From positions 186,001 through 250,000 of the forward strand of contig JAQISU010000163.1 in the NCBI GenBank assembly GCA_029339505.1: a stretch of DNA of 64,000 nucleotides. The letters are read 5' to 3'. The stretch comes from Unio delphinus. Lineage: Eukaryota > Mollusca > Bivalvia > Unionida > Unionidae. The notes below the pieces were generated by a model that ran no database searches, was not told the DNA's origin, and saw only the letters and a program-made list of their open reading frames with translations. Every line of letters begins with the position of its first letter. The first letter of the stretch is position 1. Below, piece after piece: positions 13,648-25,087 of the stretch. Made by a program: the position numbers and the translations under genes.

Positions 13648-14667
13648 CTACATGTCAAATCTGGAAGATGTTTCATCCAGGTTCTTCACTAAGGTGGCAA
13701 GCTCATTTTCACTGCCTGCCAGCCCATCAATGTTGTCTGCAAAGCGGAGGTTGGTAATGTTACGCCCTCCAATGCTGACTGTCCCACAGTGGTTTTCCAG
13801 GGCTTCGCTCATGATGCGCTCTAAGTAGATGCTGAAAAGTGTGGGTGACAGGAGACAGCCTTGCCGTACTCCAACTGTAGTCTTGAACCAGTCCCCCACA
13901 GAACCTTGAGCAATAACTGCACTGGTAGCCTTGGCGTACAGCTGCTTGATGGTGTTGGTCAACTTTTGACCCATGTTGCACTTCTTCATTGTGGCCCACA
14001 ATACCTCATTGCCACACTCTATCAAAAGCCTTTTTGAAATCTATGAACACATGACAGATGTCTTGTTGATGTTGTGAGTACTTTTCACACAGAACCCTAA
14101 GATTGAAAATTTGTTCTGTTGTGCTTCTTCCACTATGGAACCCTGCCTGTTCTTCAGCAATTATTTCTTCTGCTTGTGGGTTCAGTCTGTTCAAGATGAT
14201 CTTCAGCATCACCTTACTAGCATGGCTGATCAAACTGATAGTTTTGTAATTTTGGCACAGCTGGAGATTGCCTTTTTTGGGAGTGTTATAATTAGTGACT
14301 GGGTCCACTGTGTTGGCCATTCGCCTGTCTGCCAGATCTTGTTGCAGATTTTTGTTAGTAGTTCTATCACTGATTCCCCACCATTCTTGATAAGTTCAGC
14401 TGGGATGTTGTCTACTCCAGCTGCCTTTCCATTCTTCAGTGCTGTTATTGCTGACTCCACCTCTTTTTTGAGAATGGGGAAATCATCATTATTTGTGGAG
14501 TTTGGAACTTCAAGCACCTCTGGGTCTCCTGAGGACAGATGACTGTAGAGTTCTTTACAATACTCAGTCCATCTTTCTGCAATGTCACTTGCTTCTGTGA
14601 GGCATTTTCCATTTTCATCTTGAATGGTACTAACTCTTGGTTGCTTCTTTCTGGTGAGGTCTTTCAC
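13648..14667 (-). pseudogene. RTE reverse transcriptase domain, catalytic Asp lost
   Basis: Three overlapping minus-strand pieces (14667-14230, 14320-14006, 14025-13648) together cover the RT palm and fingers. Visible motifs are KAAGVDNIPAELIK, EQAGFHSGRSTTEQI, HVFIDFKKAFDRVW (first catalytic Asp), GVRQGCLLSPTLFSIY, and NLRFADNIDGLAG. The last should be FADD: the codon at 13732-13734 reads Asn instead of the second catalytic Asp. Frameshifts between the pieces, together with this change, mark it as dead. Confidence 0.92.
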
Positions 14668-15267
14668 AATTTGGAATGCCTTTTTTGCTGTTATTCTTAA
14701 TCAGACTGCTGTCTATTTCTGTGCACTGTTGTCCAATCCAATCTTCTTTTGCTTTCTTCAATTTTTTTTCTGACATTCTTGTTTATTTCTCAATATTCCA
14801 CTGCCTCTGTTGTGTGTCTGGTGTTTTTTAGGTCTCTTCGGGCATCACACAGATTTAGAATCTCTTCTGTAACCCAGGGTTTTTTCTTTGGGCTGTTGTC
14901 ATGACTGTGTTGAAAGTGTCTGTCATCACTTTAACATCAACATCCATCACAAGGAGCGGGGCAAATTTTCCTCCAATTATGGCTTGGAATGACTTGCAGA
15001 TGTTAGAGTCCTTCAGTTGTTCAAGGTTGAATTTGAGCCTGATTTTCTTTGGCTTGTTAATTTTCTTCAACCTCACTCAGAAGTTTATAATGATGAGGCT
15101 GTGATCACTCCCAACATCAGCACCTGGAAACGTTCTTGTTTTTTCTCTATTGATGCCAGATCAGTACCAGTTTTGAACTTGTATGTAGTCAATCTGGTCA
15201 TGATGGGTTCCATTTGGTGCATGCCATGTCCAGCATCGGGAAGATTTATGTTGACCCAGGGTGTTGG

Positions 15268-15849
15268 CTAGTACCAAGTTGTTGTGCTTGCGAACTCGAG
15301 CAGCCGTCTCCCTCTTTCATTGGTAAGCTCATTGCAAGAAGGTCCACAATGATCATCCCAATCTTTTAGAGCATCTTTGCTAACTTTGGCATTCCAGTCT
15401 CCTTGGATAATAAGGATGTCTTTTTTACTTACCATGTTTATTTTACCTTGAAGTTTGTTGTAGAACTCCTCTATTTCTTCATCATCATGACCAGTAGTTG
15501 GAGCATAGACTTGGATAATTGTGATGTTAAAAGGGGATGCTTTCAGACGAATGGAGATGATTCTGCTAGATATGGGGCGACATTCAAGAACAGATTCCTT
15601 GATGGCTTTGTTTACAAAGAAGCCTACTCCATTTATGGACTTGTCCAACTCTCCACTATTGTATAATATATGCCCATCTTCAGTTTGGTGTTCTCCTAGG
15701 GCTTTCCATCTTACTTCACAGAGTCCCAGTATGTGCCATATGTAGCGTTCCATCTCATGTGTCAACTCTTGGAGTCTTCCACTTTGAGCCTGAGTTCTAA
15801 TGTTCCAGGTGGCGATGGCAACGTTGTCTCTTGCTCTGATTTTATGCAA
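15268..15849 (-). pseudogene. RTE endonuclease domain (broken ORF)
   Basis: A 193-codon open piece starts almost at the element's 5' end. Motifs of the exonuclease/endonuclease/phosphatase fold are visible in order: VAIATWNIRTQ near the start (N of the active site), LGLCEVRWK (catalytic E), IIQVYAPTTG, and IIQGDWNAKV (D and N). The family nicks target DNA to prime reverse transcription. The frame is lost after 15268. Remnants of the linker before the RT domain continue at about 14855-15076. Confidence 0.9.
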
Positions 15850-15895
15850 AGTATCTATTTAGTGTTAACTAAATGTCTCGAGAAAAATTAAAATA

Positions 15896-16205
15896 GACTG
15901 CTCCAGTGGCCTAGTGGTTAGAATAGGTGCCTTGGATGTGGGAAGTCATGGGTTTGAACCATGGCCAAGTAATACCAAAGACTTACAAAAATGGTACTAA
16001 CAGCTGCCTTGCTTGGCGCTCAGCATTAAGAGTTTAATGTGAGGAATGGTTGGCCTGGTGTTACTGGGTGAGACATGATGCTACATGTCTGTGGCATGAT
16101 GTCCCAGTGCTTGACATCACTATAAACTGCCACAGTGCAGACATCTTAGTGATATGACTTAATTTTTTTAAAAGCTTTGTTCAAAATCCAAATCACACAA
16201 ATAAA
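15896..16205 (+). mobile_element. tRNA-derived SINE, family B, second copy
   Basis: Same family as 12361-12675, in the opposite orientation. The pol III A box TGGCCTAGTGGTT is at 15907-15919 and the B box GGTTTGAACC is at 15951-15960. The body again carries AAAATGGTACTAACAGCTGC, and the 3' end is A-rich with CACACAAATAAAAAC. It lies 36 bp beyond the RTE element's target duplication. Possible flanking duplications (TAAAATA) are too short to trust. Confidence 0.82.
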
Positions 16206-16756
16206 AACTAAAATAAACTTTATATTCAGGTGCTAGTATACATAAGTAATTTAAAATACTAACAATATGCAAATTAGTGATTGGATGATTCCAAGGACAT
16301 TATGTAGAGAAAAGACCAAGACTGTAGAGGCTGAATAGTAAAACAAATATTTCTCAGTGTTGTAGATAGGTTCAGTTTCAATGATCCCATACCTGCATCA
16401 TACCTCAAGAAAGAGATCAAGTACACAGCATGCTAAATACGAAAAAATCTAATTTTTCTCTCATCATTACAATTTCCAGCAATTGGACTGGCCAGGCATT
16501 TTTGAAAATTTGGAGTTTCTACCTGTATGAACTGAAAAAAAGAAAATTTAATCCTACCCACTGGTACTAGTTTTTCCCACATCGGCATTGAAGTTTAATG
16601 TGCAAAATATATTCAAGCTGCATTGACGTAATGTTTGTTGACATCAACAATGAGGGATGGCAATGGAATCATGTGAATAAAATAATGCTGTAAATGAAAG
16701 AAAGAAAAATGGGAAAAATTATACTGAAAGTTGCATTTTAAAAATAGCAGATAATC
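16206..16756. other. unique intron sequence, no feature seen
   Basis: Non-repetitive AT-rich sequence without recognisable exon, RNA or transposon. Confidence 0.4.
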
Positions 16757-16758
16757 AG

Positions 16759-16759
<1 letters not shown>

Positions 16760-16805
<46 letters not shown>
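16760..16805. repeat. (GA)n microsatellite
   Basis: An uninterrupted GA dinucleotide run of about 46 bp. Confidence 0.97.
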
Positions 16806-16808
<3 letters not shown>

Positions 16809-16827
16809 CAATCACTTGCATTGGAAA

Positions 16828-17039
16828 TGTTCATCCAAGGTGACATGTATTTTGTAACAGTGTTTCATACAAAGTGACATGTATTTTGTAAGTGTTTCAT
16901 GCAAGGTGACATGTATTTTGTAAGTTTTGCATACAAGGTGACATGTATTTTGTAACAGTGTTTCATACAAGGTGACATGTATTTTGTAATAGTTTTGCAT
17001 ACAAGGTGACATGTATTTTGTAACAGTGTTGCATACAAG
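16828..17039. repeat. minisatellite, about 33-bp unit, split by a LINE
   Basis: Copies contain CATACAAGGTGACATGTATT and TTGTAACAGTGTT. The array is interrupted at 17040 by the LINE and resumes for part of a unit at 19124-19150, so the LINE inserted into the array. Confidence 0.92.
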
Positions 17040-17117
17040 GTAATCTACGAAGCCGCTAAGTAGAACATCACAAACATAGTCCATTTAGCCAAATCATCCC
17101 ACTACAGTACTAAAATC

Positions 17118-17687
17118 TTGGAGAGTTCCAGCTGCAAAGAGCTCTTTGAGATAACTAAGAAACTAATGTCAAGGAACAAATGTACACCACTTCCAACAAC
17201 CTTCTCTCCACTAGACCTACCATACCAATTTGCAAATTTCTTCGATGACAAAGTACAAACCATTAGAAATTCACTTGACAGCACAATTTCAACTGATTCG
17301 TCACCATACAGTTATGATGCAGAATTTCAGCGACAACCGTTAGGAGCATTTGAACCTGTTTCTATTGATTTAATACGGATAATCGTGATGAAAAGGGCAC
17401 CAAAGTCTTGTGAACTTGATCCAATTCCGACATCACTGCTGCTTGAGTGCTTAGACCCAATATTGCATTCACTAACTGATGTTATTAATATCTCTCTCTC
17501 ATCAGGGGAATTGCCATCATTTTTCAAAACTGCCATCGTAAAGCCACTGCTGAAGAAACCAACACTGGACCATAACGATTTAAAGAACTACCGCCCAGTT
17601 TCTAATCTCCCATTCATATCAAAAATCTTAGAAAAGGTTTTTCTAACTCAACTTGTATCTCATTTGAATTCAAATAGTCTTTTTTAG
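17118..17687 (+). pseudogene. LINE RT N-terminal piece
   Basis: A 189-codon open piece carries the thumb-proximal and fingers region of the reverse transcriptase: PKSCELDPIPTSLLLECLD, then IVKPLLKKPTLD and the conserved NYRPVSNLPFISKILEKV. It ends at an in-frame TAG, after which the protein continues in another frame (ETTLLKAFSDIF, followed by the 17767-18630 piece). Confidence 0.88.
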
Positions 17688-17766
17688 CAATGTACAGTCT
17701 TCATATTGCCCTTGCCACAGTACGGAAACTACTCTTCTGAAAGCATTTAGTGACATTTTCTCTGCT

Positions 17767-18630
17767 TTGGATAGTGGAAAGATTACAGTCCTCACTCTCC
17801 TGGATTTATCTGCAGCATTTGACACAACAGACCATGATCTATTACTTCACCGTCTCCAGCATGTATTTGGCATTCAGAATATAGCCTTACAGTGGTTCAA
17901 GTCCTACTTAGTCAACAGAACACAAATTATATCTGCAAATGGAATACACTTCAGCCCAGTTGATGTATGTTGTGGAGTTCCACAGGGATCTGTTGTTGGA
18001 CCTGTTCTCTTCATTCTGTATACTCAGCTGCTCTCAAGTGTCATAGATCATCACCCAGTGTCGCACCAACTGTATGCTGATGACACCCAAATATACAAGT
18101 CAAGCCACCCAACTGAAGTTGGTGCTACCATCCATGGAGTAGAGAAGTGCATTTCTGATGTGAAATCATGGATGACATGTAACAAGCTGCAGATGAATGA
18201 TGATAAAACTGAGGCTATTCTGATCACAACAAAAAAACTTTCTCATTCACATCCTTTACCTCAAACAATAAATATCAGCAACACCAACATTAAATTCTCA
18301 CAGTCAGTATGGAACCTAGGCGTTACTTTAGACAGTACTCTCACACTGCACCAACATGTCATGAACATATGCAAGGCTGCATATCTTGAATTGAGACGCA
18401 TCAATTCCATTCGTAAATATCTTTCAGTTGATGCCACTAAAACACTTGTGTGTTCATTAGTACTTTCAAAACTGGACTATTGTAACTCAATTCTGTCTGG
18501 TTCATCACAATATTTACTCCAGAAACTTCAAAAAGTTCAAAACACAGCTGCACTGACCATCTTTAGAGTACCTCAATCAGAGCACACCTCACCACTGCTC
18601 TGTACCCTACATTGGCTATCAATTCGATAG
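17767..18630 (+). pseudogene. LINE RT catalytic piece
   Basis: A 287-codon open piece spans the RT palm. SAAFDTTDHDLL holds the first Asp, GVPQGSVVGPVLF the B motif, and YADD the catalytic pair. WMTCNKLQMNDDKTEAIL and LGVTLDSTLTLHQHV follow, as expected for L2/CR1 proteins. It ends by frameshift at 18630, and the remainder of the C-terminal domain is at about 18636-18925. Confidence 0.92.
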
Positions 18631-19150
18631 ATACAGAATCAAACACAAAATTTGTTCTCTGTGCTATGTTTCAATGACAGACTCCAGACCAGCATACCTA
18701 TCCAGCCTCACCCATGTGTATACACCAGCTAGATCCTTAAGCTCTTCTTCTGATAATCGTATACTCATTGTTCCCAAGGTGGAAACAAAGTCATATGGAC
18801 AACATTCGTTTGCACACCAAGGCCCGGCAACGTGGAACGAATTGCCCATTGAAATTAGACACAAAGACACAGTGGTCCCTTTTAAGAGTGCTCTTAAGAC
18901 TCACCTGTTTCTACTGCAGGGATAAACTTAGCGACCTAATCATGTTTTGTATCTCATATGTTTTCAGCATGTTTTTATGTTTTCCAATTTCATTGTTTTT
19001 TGTCATTTGTTGTTCTGTAGTGTAGTCATATCATTATTGATGGTGTAAAGTGCTTAGAGCTTCGAAAGATTAAGCGCTATACAAAGTCCTCAGTATTATT
19101 ATTATTATTATTATTATTATGTTTTTTGTAACAGTGTTGCATACAAGATT

Positions 19151-19770
19151 ATGATGAATTGAATATCTGGTAGGACTGAACAGTTCATTTTGCCTCTTGA
19201 TTAGACAGACAGACAGGCAGACATACTCTGGTTGCCTGATTAGGCCTATATTATTTTTTTCAATTTTGAATGAAAATAAACCCCGAAAGAAAAAAAAAAA
19301 GAATTTAACATTCATTTCAGACTGTCATTCCAATCTGAGTACATAACTTGTAGATTTTAATCCTTACAACCTTTACATCAACCATGAAAACAATGAAGTT
19401 GTCCTTGGCTGTCATAAAAACTTGAGGGAAAAACTAAAGCTAGTCTTGGGATGTATAGAGATGGTAAGCATATTTCTGAAAGGAATATATTATGGACAGA
19501 CCCTCATACATCATAAAAGTAAATCATAAACTTAGCCGTATACAACTGTGAGAAAAAATTAAATATTTATAATTGTTATTTCCAGTAAACTATAGATAAT
19601 ATTTCAAAAGCTATGGAATAACATTATTTTTCCTTTAATAGTCAATGATGTATAGTAGATTGAATAGCCTGCACCACTGCCACAACATCAGAAAATTAAG
19701 GTAAAAGTAATAAAACAAATTAAAATGATTGTTGCAGTTTAATCATGTGCTAATTTTTCCAGCAAGTATT
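19151..19770. other. unique sequence, no gene
   Basis: Single-copy sequence with short A and T runs (for example 19285-19305). No exon or RNA gene is seen. Confidence 0.4.
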
Positions 19771-19774
19771 TCAC

Positions 19775-20492
19775 TTGGGGTACATTGACTATGTAGTACA
19801 GTACTTGGACTATGTAGTAAAGTACTTGAACTATGTAGTACAGTACTTAGACTATGTACTACAGTACTTGAACTATGTAATACAATACTTGAACTATGTA
19901 GTACGGTACATGACTATATAGTACAGTACTTGGACTATGTAGTAGTATACTTGAACTATGTAGTACAGTACATGGACTATGTAGTACAGTACTTAGACTA
20001 TGTAGTACAGTACTTGGACTATGTAGTACAATACTTGAACTATGTAGTACAATAATTGGACTATGTAGTACAATACCTGGATTATGTAGTACAGTACATG
20101 GACTATGTAGTATGGTACATGGACTATGTAGTACAATATTTGGACTATGTAGTACAGTACTTAGAATATGTAGTACAGTAATTGGACTATGTAGTACAAT
20201 ACTTCGACTATGTAGTACAGTACTTGGACTATGTACTACAGTACCTGGACTATGTAGTATGGTACTTGGACTATGCAGTACAGTACTTGGACTATGTAGT
20301 ATGGTACATGGACTATGTAGTACAATACTTCGACTATGTAGTACAGTACTTGGACTATGCAGTAAAGTACTTGGACTATGTAGTATATTACTTGGACTAT
20401 GTAGTACAGTACTTGAACTATGTAGTACAGTAATTGGACTATGTAATACAGTAATTGGACTATGTAGTACAGTACTTGGACTATGTAGCAGA
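19775..20492. repeat. minisatellite, 21-bp unit, about 34 copies
   Basis: The unit is of the form GGACTATGTAGTACAGTACTT. Each copy carries one or two GTAC palindromes. Because 21 is a multiple of 3, a 152-codon frame (repeating GLCSTVL) passes through. It has no other sign of being a gene. Confidence 0.94.
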
Positions 20493-20517
20493 ATGGTGGT
20501 TTCTCAAATATGGATTT

Positions 20518-20773
20518 TTTTTTTTTTTTTTTTTTTTAATGGTTTAACGCCATTTTTCAGCACATTATAGGCTATACATGGCGGCCAGTATTAATGGTGG
20601 AGGAAGAAACCGGACAAAGCCCGGAAAGAACCACCGACCCACGAGAAGCTACTGGCAAGCTTTTTCACATAACTACATTTGCCGAATCTTAGACTCAAAC
20701 ACACGCAGACAGAGGTGAGAAGGCAGTGGTCCGTAACGGACAGTGCTTTAGACCACTCGGCCACTCGGGGCCC
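20518..20773 (-). mobile_element. tRNA-derived SINE, family A, with 15-bp target duplication
   Basis: On the minus strand it has a tRNA-like head beginning near 20773 (CCGAGTGGCCGAGTGGT), a body containing CCACCGACCCACGAGAAGC in plus orientation, and an A-tail seen as the T run 20518-20537. CTCAAATATGGATTT flanks it exactly at 20503-20517 and 20774-20788. The same family occurs in the other orientation at 21828-22080. Confidence 0.9.
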
Positions 20774-20788
20774 CTCAAATATGGATTT

Positions 20789-21572
20789 AATGACTATGGA
20801 TCAGTTTGTGAAATGTCAGGAAACAGGTTGCTGTCTTTTTATTTGTTTGATGCAAATTACAAAAAGAACTGTTACTTTACAAGTACATGTATTGACACAG
20901 TAAATGTTAAAATGATATATTTAAAACATATTAAAAAAACTAGATATAATATTTAATAATAAAGACAAGCTTGTTAATTTGTTGTGTTCACTTAAATATG
21001 AACTGAAAAACATTGTGCAAACCAAAATATGATACAAGGATGCATAGCCTTTTCTTTTGGTCCATACTTCAGTGAATGTAAGAAAAATATGTTCATTGAA
21101 CTTGGGTGTTACCCACACGACAGTACTGTATATACCTGCATTGGTCAGATCCAACCGCAAACTACATAGACCCAAATCAGCCAAAGTATAATGTGCTGGC
21201 AGATCTACATCTTCTTTGCAGATTGTTGTGAGTAGTCAGTAAAACAAAACAAGGAAGACCCTGATATACCTGCACATTATGTGATGACAAATCAGGGTCC
21301 ATCTTCTTTGCAGTTGAACCTGACTTTAAAGTGAGTATATACAGTATTGTAGTAAAATATCAAAGTACTTGTAGGGTAAAATGATTTTAGAAAATATATT
21401 AATTTGTTAAATTAAGCAATCAGTCTGATGTTTGGTAAATTTCTTTCCTGTTTTCGTATTTTCATATGACACATGGTGCATTAACTTTATTACATCTAAA
21501 CTTAATTAAAGTCAAACCACTCAATAACTGTGTAGCTGATTCAATTCTTTTTTTTTTAATATCATATATATT
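20789..21572. other. unique sequence
   Basis: Non-repetitive AT-rich stretch. A short direct repeat of ATCTTCTTTGCAG occurs at about 21208 and 21301. No gene is seen. Confidence 0.4.
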
Positions 21573-21820
21573 AAAGACACAGTGGTCCCTTTTTTAAGAG
21601 TGCTCTTAAGACTCACCTGTTTCGACTGCAGGGACAAACTTAGCAACCTAATCATGTTTTGTATCTTATATGTTTTCAGCATGTTTTTATATTTTCCAAT
21701 TTCATTGTTTTTGTCATTTGTTGTTCTGTAGTGTAGTCATATCATTATTGATGGTGTAAAGTGATTAGAGCTTTGAAAGATTAGGCGCTATACAAAGTCC
21801 TCATTATTATTATTATTATA
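21573..21820 (+). mobile_element. 3' end of the same L2-like LINE
   Basis: About 245 bp match 18863-19110 with only about ten differences, ending in GGCGCTATACAAAGTCC and an ATT-repeat tail. This is a severely 5'-truncated second insertion of the family at 17040-19120. Confidence 0.92.
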
Positions 21821-21827
21821 TATATTG

Positions 21828-22082
21828 GGGGTCTTGAATGGTCGAGTGGTTTAAAGCGTTCTCCATTCCGGATCACTGCCATCTCATCTCTGTCTGCGTG
21901 GGTTTGAGTCTCAGATTCAGCCAAAGTGGGTATGTGTGAAAGCTTGCCAGTAGCTTCTCGTGGGTCGGTGGTTCTTTCCGGGGTTTTCCCGGGTTCTTCC
22001 TCGACCATAATACTGGCTGTCATGTATAGCCTATCTTGTGCTGAAAAATGGCATTTAACCCTAATACAACAACAACAACAAA
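21828..22082 (+). mobile_element. tRNA-derived SINE, family A, plus orientation
   Basis: The pol III A box TGGTCGAGTGGTT is at 21839-21851 and the B box GGTTTGAGTC is at 21901-21910. The long gap between them resembles a class II (Leu/Ser-like) tRNA head. The body matches the inverted copy at 20518-20773, and the 3' tail is CAA repeats (22063-22080). It directly follows the LINE tail at 21820. Confidence 0.88.
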
Positions 22083-23800
22083 ATATCTAAGGCCATCATG
22101 TTTATCCTTGTTTCATACAAATTTCTTAGACTCACTGAATAATGTATTTGTCCTTTCATGCAAATAAAGCAAATAAAATGTGTTGTTTGTATTGTAAACT
22201 CTGTGTCATTAATTTTATATAGATTATAAAACTTACCATCATCTTGGTTCATCTTGCAAAATGTTAGGACACTTTTGTATCATTCAGATTATTTTAGTTC
22301 CAAGATAATTTCCACCACTCTGTCCTGATATTTGCTGACTCTCAAAAATATGTCCGATTATGGTCATTTACTTTCATGCAACTACAACCAGTTCTCAATT
22401 AAATAATAGTAATGTTTTATCATTCATGTATTGGTAAAATCATAAAGTTTTCAGACATTCACTGAAAAAGATTCACACAATAACCATAATCTACAGATCT
22501 TTGCAACACTGCATAAGCATAATATTTTGCAACCCAATGATCACTATTGTTTCTGTCCTCCACTTATTTAATTAACTATCACTATGCTAAATCCAGTTTC
22601 TCACTTCAGAATCAAAAATGAAACGCTGAGCTTAGCATAAAGATCTCATTAAACTGTAGTCACCATAGAACATGTCTCTTTTGCTTATTGCTGGCTGTGT
22701 CTTGTATTCATGTCTATTTCACTTAAGTGCCTCCTTTGATGTCCATTTCAATATCCTGGTGGTATAGTTGTAAATCATCATAAAACAAACTTGCAAATAA
22801 AAAGTGTTATCAGTCAAACAACTCATTCTGTAGGAAAGTAAATAACATGTTTATATGGACTGAAGATGTTCAACTCTTTTTAATGTCATTCAAACATCGG
22901 AGCAAAGAATAATGTTTTGTGACATATATTAAGATGACCAGAAAAACCAACATATTGCAGCACAAGAAGTGTTCAAATATTGGTCAAAATATATGGTAAA
23001 CTAAATTCTAAGAAAGTGATTCTTCTGCTGAATCAGCATATTATTAATCTGTGAAACAGAAAACCTCACAAACAAATCTTTGAAAATCTGCACACAACTG
23101 AATAAGTACAAAATGTTCTAGTGCAGTTATCACTTACTGGTCTTTCACTTCTATGAAATTTGCACTTTGCAAGAAGAAAACAATTGTGCTAAACCAAAAA
23201 TGTGTATTGAAGTGTAATTTATTTCCTGTTAAATCTAGTTTCTCTCCAGGTTTGAAATCAGTGACTGTCGCAAAGAAGAATCGAGCTGCAAGCATCCTTG
23301 TCCAATAAATCAACCTTCCAATAAATCAACCTTCCAATTCTGTTTTGATACCAATGGACAATATGTTGGTCTGATGTCACCTGTTCATTAAAATGTGGAC
23401 ATTTGCTTCAGTGTGCACTTTAGACACAGATTATTGGTAACACCCATATCGAGTGTGAAATTCAAAAAGGGTCACGGTACAGATTTTCAGATTGTGCAAT
23501 TCCATGTGGATTACAAGTCACCAAACATACAATATGCTCTGAAAATATAACCTACATGTCACCAAAAGAACCCTGCAGTTGATGGTAGCTCCACAGCATT
23601 GAGAAATAAGGTAGGTGTATACAATGTAGACAGATGTGTGCAGACACAAGTGACTGCAAATAATTGCAACTTTTAATGAATAGGTGATATCAACCCCTAA
23701 CCTGACAATCAATATCATCATAAGTGAGGGATTCATTTTTCTACCTATTTATTCACAAACAAATACCTTACCAAGGCTTACTGTCATGTGGTCTTGTATC
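22083..23800. other. unique sequence with one diverged interspersed repeat
   Basis: No gene is seen. The segment 22725-22950 resembles 29335-29540 and 31030-31130, sharing TTGTAAATCATC followed by AAACAAACTT and further words. It may be an undescribed interspersed repeat. Confidence 0.45.
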
Positions 23801-23804
23801 AATG

Positions 23805-24786
23805 TGTTACGTATATCTGATTTAATATATATTCATTTTAATTTAATTGTTTGTTTGCCAATTTTAAATTTTAAAAAATTTCATTACATGCTATTGTAAT
23901 GAAAATGTATTCACAGGAGATATTTTTTGCAGAAAATCAGTGGACCTGAATTATTCTTTGGTAAACAAGAAATGTCGACCTAGATTTCAACCTTGATTCA
24001 GGGTTAGTGGCAGCCACATAAATAGGATTTATTTTTGTTATCAAGGATTGGTTGTTGTCAAGGTCAAGATGGGACTAGTGAATTAAGAAGTAAACACCTA
24101 TTCTTTTTTATTCTTAAAGTAAAATGATTGGTTTTCATCACGGTCATGTTAGGAGTACATGATATAAACATGATCATGTGATGACTCCTCCCCCTTCCTT
24201 TTTCTCGATTTTGCAATTTGGAGATCTTTTTTTGAAACTGCATAGTAGAATATGGTATAATCTTTGTTTTATTGAAATATTCTCAGATTTGGACTTTAAC
24301 ACCTGATGTTAAGTTATTTTATTTTGTTATAGACAGTTTTTGAGTTCTTGTTAACTTTTCTTCAGATCATTTGAACTGTAAAGGATTAATTCATATCTCT
24401 GGAAATATTTGATGTGCTCATAAAGAATTCTTGGACAAAGATAGTTTATCAAAATGTTATTTGGATATCCAACACCAGTGTGTTAAATCTTGTGATTCTA
24501 CAAGGAGCTGTAGATAACACAGTACAGACTACAGCATACATTATCATCTACGATCTTGGATTTTTCAAAAGAATTTGAACTTGAATCTATTTGAATAATT
24601 CATTATTAGGACTTTTGTAATTTAATTTGTCGACTATTCTTGGATTATGTTTGGATTAGATTCTTAAAACTTATGTTTTTTCCATTTTCACAATCTTCTT
24701 CCAGGGAAATAAATTTTTTAATTTTATAAATCTCGATTTTTTATATTTTTCTATGTTGCTGTTTATTAGAGCCTAAACAAGTAATA
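23805..24786 (+). mobile_element. solo LTR, family B, with 4-bp target duplication
   Basis: The 982-bp segment starts TGTTACGTATATCTGATTTA and ends GTAATA. It is flanked on both sides by AATG (23801-23804 and 24787-24790). The start, the central words and the 3' part (GGGAAATAAAT, then CTATGTTGCTGTTTATTAGA) match the copy at 27652-28504. No internal gag-pol coding adjoins it, so it is a solo LTR left by recombination or an isolated LTR-like element. Confidence 0.82.
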
Positions 24787-24790
24787 AATG

Positions 24791-25087
24791 GAACACTCAA
24801 AAGGGCATGAATTTAATTTTTATGAATAGCTTTTGCATTACAGTTAATGTCAACATAAAAAAATCAACAAAATTTTAATCTTTTTGAAGAAGAGAAATCA
24901 CCATAGAAAGATCATTCAGATCAATGCTTGATGAATAACTATGCTTACAGTGCTCACTAGCTGCTGGATATGTTTTTCCTCTATAGTTATGTTCTCAGTG
25001 AGTACCAATGCTTGAAGGCATAAATATAATTGATATGAAATCAAATACAAAAAGTTTTTAACATAGATCACATTAAGTACAAAGTAG
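24791..25087. other. short unique spacer
   Basis: AT-rich sequence between the LTR and the decayed LINE. It may include non-coding or unreadable 5' LINE sequence. Confidence 0.35.

Larger units (their letters stand above)
12966..15850 (-). mobile_element. RTE-type non-LTR retrotransposon, degenerate
   Basis: This is a minus-strand LINE of about 2.9 kb. It encodes an apurinic-type endonuclease followed by reverse transcriptase, the order typical of the RTE clade. Its 3' end (low coordinates) is a run of GAT triplets at 12967-13015, the simple-repeat tail expected of RTE elements. It is bounded by a 10-bp target duplication, GTATCTATTT, at 12956-12965 and 15851-15860. The 5' end lies only a few codons before the endonuclease, so it is slightly truncated or the element naturally starts there. 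Frameshifts and stops split the single long frame into at least five pieces, so it cannot make a working protein. Confidence 0.93.
17040..19120 (+). mobile_element. L2/CR1-like LINE, 5'-truncated, frameshifted
   Basis: This is a plus-strand non-LTR element lacking its endonuclease. Coding starts at once after the array and gives KNYRPVSNLPFISKILEKV, then LLDLSAAFDTTDHDLLLHRL, GVPQGSVVGPVLFILY, and HQLYADDTQIY with the catalytic YADD intact at 18073-18084. A C-terminal segment follows, with FAHQGPATWNELPIEI and LKTHLF, typical of the L2/CR1 group. Frame breaks occur near 17690-17766 and 18628-18640. The 3' end GCGCTATACAAAG plus an ATT-repeat tail (19095-19120) fits the L2 type. A 24-bp flanking match (17016-17039 and 19124-19147) looks like a target duplication, though the array itself could supply it. 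Confidence 0.92.

Noticed and set aside
13391..15745. Plus-strand open frames of 70-145 codons across 13391-15745
   Set aside because: They are antisense shadows of the minus-strand RTE polyprotein.
15907..15960. tRNA gene
   Set aside because: A and B boxes are present but the cloverleaf is broken and the sequence continues into a SINE body with a second copy elsewhere, so it is a tRNA-derived SINE. The same applies to 21839-21910.
20112..20570. 152-codon open frame with GLCSTVL repeats
   Set aside because: Product of the 21-bp minisatellite running into the T tail of the inverted SINE.
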